A stretch of DNA of 36,573 nt, from assembly GCA_900893395.1 (NCBI GenBank), contig CAAHFI012022103.1:1-36573 (forward strand). Direction: 5' to 3'. This document shows, piece after piece, positions 30,400 to 36,573 of the stretch; position 1 is the stretch's first letter; every line of letters begins with the position of its first letter. The notes below the pieces were generated by a model, which was not told the DNA's origin, searched no databases, and saw only the letters and a list, made by a program, of their open reading frames with translations. The translations under genes were made by a program, and so were the position numbers. The DNA comes from Euglena gracilis. Its lineage: Eukaryota > Euglenozoa > Euglenophyceae > Euglenales > Euglenaceae.

Positions 30400-31110
30400 T
30401 TGCTCACCACGTGGCCCTCGTGGAAGGCTGCCGGCTCCTTCCGGCGGAGGGCTGTGTGGCACTGGCAGCCCTCGAGGTCGTCGGCCTGCGCGGCGGCCAC
30501 GTCCAGCTCGCTGGAGACCTGGGCGTAGTTGCACAGCCACGCCTGCCATTGCGGGGCGAACTTGTCGCAGACCATGATGGCTGCGGCGACGTCCGGGTTG
30601 GGGTGGAGCTTGTAGACGGCCTCTTCCCGCAACACCTTGCGCAGCTCCAGGTGGCGGGCGCCGTTGTTGGAGTAGGAGAACTTCAGGAACTGCCGCTCGG
30701 GGGCCTCCTTCCTCTTCGCCTTGATCAGCTCCACCAGCTTGCACTCCAGCGAGAGGTGGCCGGAGCGCCGCTCGTCGTCCGGGACGTGCTGCTGCAGCCA
30801 GTCCAGGGTGGAACACAGCCGCGCCTTGCCCCAGGAGCGTGCCTCCGCCAGGGCGCTGGAGTCCCCTTGGTGGCAGCGACGGAGCCACTTGGTTAGGTCG
30901 GGCTGGGCGGGGGTCGCCTTGGGATGTGGGGCGGGTCGGGGCTGGGGAGGGTGTGCTGGCGGCGGAGCACCTTCCGGCTGACGGGGAAGCCGGGGTAGGC
31001 GGCGTTGAAGCCATGGGGCCACATGGAGTTGAGGAGGCCCACCCACTTGCGCTCGCGGGCGAGGGCATCCCGGCGGGCGAGGGCGCGGCGGTCAGCCCGG
31101 GGGAAGCTGT
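30400..31110 (-). pseudogene. PLE1 copy A endonuclease-RT linker with CxC motif
   Basis: This segment joins the endonuclease to the RT. It starts with WPHGFNAAYPGFPVSRKVL (about 30975-31045), followed by a proline-rich stretch and a helical segment with LSLECKLVELIKAKRK. It ends with DLEGCQCHTALRRKEP (CQC at 30459-30467) and a downstream His in FHEGHVV. A CxC motif in this position is the published hallmark of the N-terminal-endonuclease PLE clade. The WPHGFN segment at the domain border is my observation; a similar KFAPQ segment is shared with PLE2 near 50-100. Confidence 0.75.
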
Positions 31111-31470
31111 CGGGTGAGGGGAGCCTCTCGATGGGGATCATGAGGAAGGAGAAGGGGGTGGGGTCGTTGGCCAGGGCGTCGTGCAGGGCGTCGGCGCAGC
31201 GCCCCCGGCTCCACCAGTGCTCCTTGGCCCGCTTGTAACCTTCCGGGTGGTCTGCCCAACGTACAGTCGCCCCGTGGGGAAGTGGAAGAGGGCGTAAATC
31301 CAGCCGGGGCATCCCACAGGGCGGCCACGTCGCCCCAGTCCACGGCGGCGTTGGCTGGGTCGGGAGCGGAGCTGCAGGACCCTGCGCATGGTCTTGTTGC
31401 GCCAGGATCGCCGCCCCCAGCTGCGCTGCATCCACTGCAGGTGGTCCTGCCAGCTCCACTGCCCCTCGTT
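31110..31470 (-). pseudogene. PLE1 copy A GIY-YIG endonuclease domain
   Basis: WIYALFHFPTGRLYVGQT (about 31250-31306) is the GIY-YIG core. KRAKEHWWSRGRC follows with the Arg/His helix, then SFLMIPIERLP (about 31117-31150) with the conserved Glu. The preceding QRSWGRRSWRNKTMRRVL segment (from 31431) aligns with PLE2. The role would be target nicking; activity cannot be inferred because the domain is not in one frame. A Met at 31431 is a possible start, though the conserved W-rich helix just upstream suggests an earlier one. Confidence 0.75.
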
Positions 31471-31577
31471 GCGGCGGTGGCGGGACGGCTGGGGGTCGTG
31501 CTTGTCGTAGGGCTCGGCGATGGGAGGGCACGGTCATCCGGGAGTGGGACGGCCTGGGGGCCTTCGGGAAGAGGGTT

Positions 31578-31692
31578 GCCCGGGAGGGCGCTCGGGGGAG
31601 GCCTGGGGGTGCGAGAAACCTCGCCAGGCAATTCACGGTGGACCCCGGGGAAAGCTCCCCGAGCCGCAGGGACTGCGGAAATCTCTCTTCTT
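31578..31692 (-). other. Structured 5' domain at the PLE1 copy A/B junction
   Basis: Plus-strand reading: GCCC/GGGC (31578-31589); GCCTGG paired with CCAGGC (31601-31606 with 31624-31629) enclosing CGAG/CTCG; CGGGGA/TCCCCG with loop AAGC (31646-31661); CCGCAG/CTGCGG (31664-31678); then AAATCTCTCTTCTT to 31692, where the next copy begins. The fold and the loop AAGC are shared with the 660-bp unit, while several stem base pairs differ in a compensatory way. Confidence 0.75.
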
Positions 31693-32012
31693 GATTGGTA
31701 TGGACGGGGGATTCTGGGTGTGGGTGGGGTGGGGATGGGAGGGGATGGGAGGGAGGTGGGGGGTGCCGCAGAGGGGGGAGGCCTCGCACGGGTTGCACGC
31801 CCACCTCCAGCCGGTGCGGCCCGAACTGGAGGGCCGGAGATACCAGCTCCGGCAGGCCGGGGGTGGCACACCTGCGATGTCGCCGCCTCCGCGTCCGTGC
31901 TGGTCGTCGTCTCCTGCTGCCGCCGCTGCCGCCGCCGTCCGCCGCGACGATGGCCTCGCAGGGGATCCCACGGGTTGGGATGAGAGGGGATCGGAGGGGG
32001 GCCGGCCCTTGC
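31693..32012 (-). other. PLE1 copy B 3' terminal region
   Basis: Equivalent of the 3' region of copy A. It is G-rich on the plus strand near 31705-31770 and is followed by the internal CT tract at about 32013-32037. I see no gene in it. Confidence 0.5.
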
Positions 32013-32084
32013 CTCCCTCTCTCTCTCTCTCTCCCTCCGCGGTGGTCTCGATGTGGTTGGGGCTCCGACTCCCCGAAAGTGGCG

Positions 32085-33260
32085 TTGAGCTTGATATTTT
32101 TCCTGCAGCTTCTTCAGCTCCGCGCTCAGGGCGGAAATGGTGTCCGCCATTCTCTTGATCTCCTTGTGCAGGCAGCCCCTCGCCTGCTCTGCACCGGCGT
32201 CCATACGTCGCCTTCTTCTCTTCTGCCTCTTGCTTCATCACGGGGTTGGTTGCCCTGCGCACTCCCAGGGCGAGAGGGTCTTGTAGATCTCATGGCGCTT
32301 GAACTTGTGATTCCCCAGGGCGGTGCCCACGGGTCGATTCCCTGTTGGGTCGCCAAGGGGCTTGGGGCCGGGGCAAATCCCGCTTCGCTTGCTCCCCTGC
32401 GGACGGGGTTGGCGGGGCACAGGCACCACGCTGCCTGCCACCCGCCCGGACTTGGCTCGGTCTCGCTCCGGGGACGTGGCTCCCGGAGGGTTGGTGGCCC
32501 TGGTGGGGGCCGTGGGGGTGGCGCCTTGGACCGGGTGGTCGGCCTCCCCGATCCTGGCACCTTCATGCCAGTCGTGCGTCTGGCGCTCGAGGTCCGCGGG
32601 GCGCTCGACGTTCTGGGCTGCTGCGGCTTCTTGCCATTCTTGGATGATGCTCCGCCGCTGGGGGCCGCACGAGGCCCAGACCTGGTTCTGCAGGTCCGGG
32701 TCCCATGATTCGTACATGGTTGTCCTCGTCCTGCTTCTCGTGGGTCCTTCAGCACCGCCTTCCACTCCTCGTACTTGGCTCGCCACTCGGCAGGCCACTC
32801 ACTCAACGAAGTGAACTTCCTCTTCTTCGTGGGGCCTTGGGAAGAGGTGTCGTCGTCGGTGGTGTCGCTGGGTGGCGGCGGGGGAGCGGTGAGGAGGGGC
32901 GGTTGGGGGCCTCGATGGCGGGAATGGGGAGACCTTGGAGGAGGGCCAAGGAAGACGAGGAGGAGGAGGGGCCGATGGTGAGTGCGTTGAGATGCACATT
33001 CTGCACGATGGAGGGGGCTTGTGGCGCGGAGGGAGGGAGGTAGATGGGGATGGGTACCCGGACCTCCACGGGGACGGGGACGGGCATGGGGACCCGGACC
33101 TCCACGGGGACTTGCACGGGACCGGGACGACCCGCTCGATGACCCGATCCACGAAGACAGGCTCCGCACGGGAACGGGGACCTGCCTCTCGACGATGACG
33201 ACCCGCTCCTGGAGGACCTCACGGGTGGTGGGGGGAGGCATGGGGTTGGGAGGCGGAGTC
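32085..33260 (-). pseudogene. PLE1 copy B accessory or C-terminal coding region
   Basis: It repeats the copy A features: the Val/Pro-rich stretch (about 33030-33240), the basic TKKRKF patch (about 32820-32840), RIGEADHP (about 32529-32561) and the coiled coil near 32095-32160. A frame is open from 33439 to 32126 across much of it. The function is unknown. Conservation of these features in both copies is the main support that the region is coding. Confidence 0.5.
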
Positions 33261-33394
33261 CGGGTTGGAGAGAGGGGGGCCTTGGGAGGCTGTGGGGCCG
33301 TTGGGCGTGGGGATTGGGAGGCGGTGCTTGGCTGCGCTGCAACCCCCTCGAGGGCGTCCGTCTCTGTCTCCATGGCCGTGGGCTGGCAACTCTC

Positions 33395-33870
33395 AGGCCC
33401 GCCCGGGCTCCCCGGGGGCGAGATCCTTGGCGGCGTCACCCCCGGTTCACCGCCCAGCGTAAACCCCGCTCCGGTGTGGGCCAGCCTGTCGCTTGGGGCG
33501 TCCCCTCGGCTCTGAGGCCGGTCCTGGCAGCACGATCACGGACCCGCCCGGGCTCCCTGGGGCTGAGATCCTTGGCGGCGTCACCCCAGTTCACAGCCCG
33601 ACGTAAACCCCGTCACGGTGTGGGCCAGTCCGTGGCTCGGGGCGTCCCCCTCGCTGTCCTCAGGCCCGCCCGGGCTCCCCGGGGGCGGGATCCTTGGGGC
33701 GTCACCCCCGGTTCACTGCCCGGCGTAAACCCCGCCCCGGTGTGGGCCGGCCTGGTGCTGCGGCTGTTTGGGGCGTCCCCCTCCTCTTGACTGATTGGTA
33801 GAGGCTCGCCCGGGCTCGCGGGGGCGGGATCCTTGGCGGCATCACCCCCGGGTCCTTGCCCTTGCTGCTC
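33395..33870 (-). repeat. PLE1 copy B proline-rich protein repeats
   Basis: Degenerate repeats anchored on GATCCTTGG (first at 33422, next at 33567), matching the set in copy A. Length differences disturb the regular three-base spacing seen in A. Confidence 0.6.
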
Positions 33871-34189
33871 ACGGATTGGGCGCACCTCACCTCTGGGGCG
33901 TCCCCTCTCTGAGCCCTGGCCAGTGGACGGATCGGGACGCTCCTCTCGGGGCCTGCTGCTGCCGTGGCGCACGTGGGCCTCCCGGTCGATGATCATCACG
34001 TCCACGTCGGAGGGAGGGAGGCGGAGGGGGAAGGGGCGGCGTCATCTCGGCCAGCAAGTCGTCGATGCCCCCGGGGAGGGGTGCGGGTGGCCGAAGACGG
34101 AGAGAAAGTCGGCCTGGGAGGGGCATGGGCCTCATCGAGGGGAGGGCTGTGGCCCATGGGGCTGGGGGAGCGCGGTGGGGGCTGGAGTG

Positions 34190-35370
34190 GAGCCACTTCC
34201 ACACCTTGGAAAACCAGGTGCGGAGCTCACGGACGCGGATGTCGGTGGCATGCCAGCGCTGGAAGAGGAAGCGGCTCCACACCGACTGCACCAGGCCGAC
34301 GAGTACCCCCGCCAGATGGCGTTGCGGAAGACGTTGGCCACTGACTGCTTGAAATCCCCCATGTGGCTGCAGGCCATCCGGGCGAACTCCAGGCGGCCCA
34401 TGATGACCCCGCCAGCTGCTCGGTGGGGGCGGTGGTGGTGGCTAGGGGGTAGCGAACAATGTGGTGGGGTACTCCTCCTCCCGGTCGTGGACGGTGGTGT
34501 GCACACGGTCCCGTTGGAATGGCATTGGATGTACACCGGACGCCCAGGCACACCACGGACTCGCCGGAGCCGGTGGTCTTGTACTCCATGCCGTACTCGG
34601 CTGCCGAGGGGAGGGGCATGGTGGTGGGTGGACGATGTCGTCGATGTATCGGGACACGGCGGAGGACCGGAGCTGGGGAGGGAGGGCGTACATGTGGTCG
34701 CGCTCCACGGGGTAGCAGGCCAGGTTGGCCAGCTGCGGGGCCGGGGGAGGCCCATGGCATGCCCCGGATCTGGCGCCGGACCCTTCCGCATTTGCAGGTG
34801 TAGTTGTTCTGCACCGCCACGGCCACCAGCTCCTTCAGGTCATCCAAGGAGTAGCCGAGGCCATCCCACGACCAGCCGCCGGTGGTGAGGGACGGTGGGT
34901 GGCGGGTCCACCCAGCGGGGGTCTTGGTCTCCCGCACGAAGGCCCAGGCCTCCTTGGCCGACTCCATGGTCCGCTCGATGATGGCGTCGAAGGTGAAGGC
35001 CGTGTACATCGTCGTGAAGTCCGCCGTCTCCAAGCCCCCCGCCAGGATGTCCTTGGAGTGGGTTCGGACCATCCGGACGAAAGACTCCACGCTGTCGATT
35101 CCCCAGAACGCCTTGATGCCCTCCTGCTGTTGCCGCCGCTCGTCCTTTTCCCGGAGGGCGACCTCGATGTGCTCAGGAGCGACACCAAGCCTTGCTCAGG
35201 GCATAGAGGGGCTGCCGGGGGGCTCCTTGGAGGCGGTGGGGGCGGAGGCGGGGGCGGACTCAGAGGCGGGGGCGGGGGACCCGGGGTCGGGATCGGGTTC
35301 TTGCGGGTCCGGCAATGAACCGGAACTTCTTCTTCGCTGGCTTCCAGATGCCGTAGTTGTAGACGACACC
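34190..35370 (-). pseudogene. PLE1 copy B reverse transcriptase domain
   Basis: Same motif order as copy A: FRFIAG (about 35310-35340), ETADFTTMYTAFTFD (about 34975-35035), a GMP-containing motif B region (about 34720-34780), SRYIDDIVHP (about 34625-34655) and the thumb-like helices ending near 34200. The domain is scattered over several frames and looks broken. The catalytic Asp motifs themselves are readable. Confidence 0.75.
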
Positions 35371-35439
35371 GGCGCCAGTGGGGAAGTGCAACCGCTGGTT
35401 GACCTCCGACAGCCGGGCAACCACCTCCCTCCAGGTGTC

Positions 35440-36573
35440 GGTCACGTCCTCGAACACGGTGGAGTCCGCCAGGTAGGTGGCCATCTGCTTCTGGTACCAG
35501 CGTTGCAACGAACATCAGGCCGTGGGGGGCCCGGTCGTCGTGGAGGAAGACGAGGACCTGGTGGGCCTCCCGCATTTGCTGTGACAGGCCCGGGACCGGT
35601 GGGACCAGCTTTCTCTGACGGCCGAGCACCGCCAGTTGGTGGTGCAGCGGGCCTCCACGGCGTCGGCCCACTCGCCAGCTTCCGGAGGTAGGTGGCGTCG
35701 GTGGGGTTGCTGCGCGCTGCCCACTCGGTGTACTGGTTCAGCGCCCGGCGGAGGTCGTGGAGGACGGTGTCGGGGGGCCCTCCAGCCGGAACTTCTTCCC
35801 CTTGGCCGCCAGGGTTTGCAGGTACGACCACCGCAGCAGCTCGGACTCGTTGCTCACCACGTGGCCCTCGTGGAAGGCTGCCGGCTCCTTCCGGCGGAGG
35901 GCTGTGTGGCACTGGCAGCCCTCGAGGTCGTCGGCTGCGGGCGGCCACGTCCAGCTCGCTGGAGACCTGGGCGTAGTTGCACAGCCACGCCTGCCATTGC
36001 GGGGCGAACTTGTCGCATACCATGATGGCTGCGGCGACGTCCGGTTGGGGTGGAGCTTGTAGACGGCCTCTTCCCGCAACACCTTGCGCAGCTCCAGTGG
36101 CGGGCGCCGTTGTTGGAGTAGGAGAACTTCAGGAACTGCCGCTCGGGGCCCCTTCCTCTTCGCCTTGATCAGCTCCACCAGCTTGCACTCCAGCGAGAGG
36201 TGGCCGGAGCGCCGCTCGTCGTCCGGACGTGCTGCTGCAGCCAGTCCAGGGTGGAACACAGCCGGCCTTGCCCCAGGAGCGTGCCTCTGCCAGGGCGCTG
36301 GAGTCCCCTTGGTGCAGCGACGGAGCCACTTGGTTAGGTCGGGGCTGGGCGGGGGGTCGCCTTGGGATGTGGGGGCGGGTCGGGGCTGGGGAGGGTGTGC
36401 TGGCGGCGGAGCACCTTCCGGCTGACGGGGAAGCCGGGGTAGGCGGCGTTGAAGCCATGGGGCCACATGGAGTTGAGGAGGCCCACCCACTTGCGCTCGC
36501 GGGCGAGGGCATCCCGCGGGCGAGGGCGCGGCGGTCAGCCCGGGGGAAGCGTCGGGTGAGGGAGCCTCTCGAT
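35440..36573 (-). pseudogene. PLE1 copy B linker, CxC motif and endonuclease tail
   Basis: It holds GCQCHTALRRKEP (CQC at 35909-35917), the helical segment with LSLECKLVELIKAKRK (about 36150-36215) and the WPHGFNAAYPG border segment (about 36435-36480). The last bases enter the endonuclease tail; the GIY-YIG core of this copy would lie to the right of the window. Confidence 0.7.

Larger units (their letters stand above)
26198..31692 (-). mobile_element. PLE1 copy A: full-length unit of a permuted Penelope-like element
   Basis: This is a 5495-bp retroelement unit read on the minus strand. In order it has a structured 5' end (31578-31692), a GIY-YIG endonuclease (about 31110-31470), a linker, a CQC motif (30459-30467), an RT palm with YIDD (about 29160-29195), a thumb-like helix region, proline-rich repeats, an accessory region with a coiled coil, and a 3' end at 26198. 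Endonuclease before RT with a CxC linker is the layout published for Naiad/Chlamys PLEs, which are also reported to favour microsatellites and to form tandem insertions; both traits are seen here. The coding region is spread over several frames by a number of small length differences, so the copy is probably not active as written, or it carries consensus errors. Near-identity to copy B suggests a young age. Confidence 0.85.
31693..36573 (-). mobile_element. PLE1 copy B, tandem copy cut by the window edge
   Basis: This is a second PLE1 in direct head-to-tail tandem with copy A, with no spacer between GATTGGTATGG of B and the 5' terminus of A. It is upstream of A in element sense. The window ends inside the endonuclease domain (equivalent to about 31130 in A). 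Over the shared length it is about 50 bp shorter than A, through many small length differences mostly in G or C runs, with few substitutions. Its coding region looks more broken than A's. Tandem copies are typical of PLEs and create pseudo-LTRs. Confidence 0.85.

Overview
This is a repeat-only window from a GC-rich nuclear genome. Essentially every base belongs to a retroelement, a tandem array or a (CT)n microsatellite. I find no host gene, rRNA, tRNA, telomeric repeat or CRISPR array. The elements encode a GIY-YIG endonuclease placed N-terminal to a reverse transcriptase, with a CQC (CxC) linker between them. That is the permuted Penelope-like element (PLE) layout described for the Naiad/Chlamys clade, which is known from green algae, other protists and invertebrates. 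The GC-richness, the lack of spaced introns and the absence of an obvious CCHH finger in the endonuclease make a GC-rich alga or protist the most likely host, but the sequence does not fix the species.

Layout from left to right: (1) 1-1151, the 5' part of one PLE ('PLE2', minus strand, cut by the window edge). (2) 1152-1530, an orphan pyrimidine-rich segment that ends in its own pair of hairpins. (3) (CT)n. (4) 1670-6996, six head-to-tail copies of an 892-bp unit. (5) (CT)n. (6) 7133-9075, three head-to-tail copies of a 660-bp unit. (7) (CT)n. (8) 9201-26138, nineteen more copies of the 892-bp unit. (9) (CT)n. (10) 26198-31692, a complete 5495-bp unit of a second PLE ('PLE1', minus strand). 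(11) 31693-36573, a second PLE1 copy in direct tandem, cut by the right edge.

The main observation is that these elements, whose bodies are largely unrelated, share one terminal design. Two short perfect hairpins are followed (plus strand) by a TCTCTCTTY-like tract that forms each unit junction or abuts a (CT)n microsatellite. In element sense (minus strand) this is a (GA)-rich start followed by two hairpins. The last ~115 bp of the 660-bp unit are homologous to the 5' end of PLE1, and the two differ by compensatory base-pair changes in three stems. The 892-bp unit shares its twin-hairpin end with PLE2, and there the hairpin carries GNRA loops (GAAA, GCAA) only when read in the PLE sense. I infer that the 660- and 892-bp arrays are non-autonomous tandem-repeat satellites of the two PLEs. 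They would be analogous to retrozymes but marked by a twin-hairpin terminus instead of a recognisable hammerhead, and they join and insert at (CT)n tracts.

PLE1 also has a long region downstream of the RT with protein repeats spaced in multiples of three bases, a V/P-rich stretch, a basic nuclear-signal-like motif and a coiled coil. Both PLE1 copies look broken, since their domains are scattered over several frames by many small length differences in G/C runs. Some of these could be long-read consensus errors.
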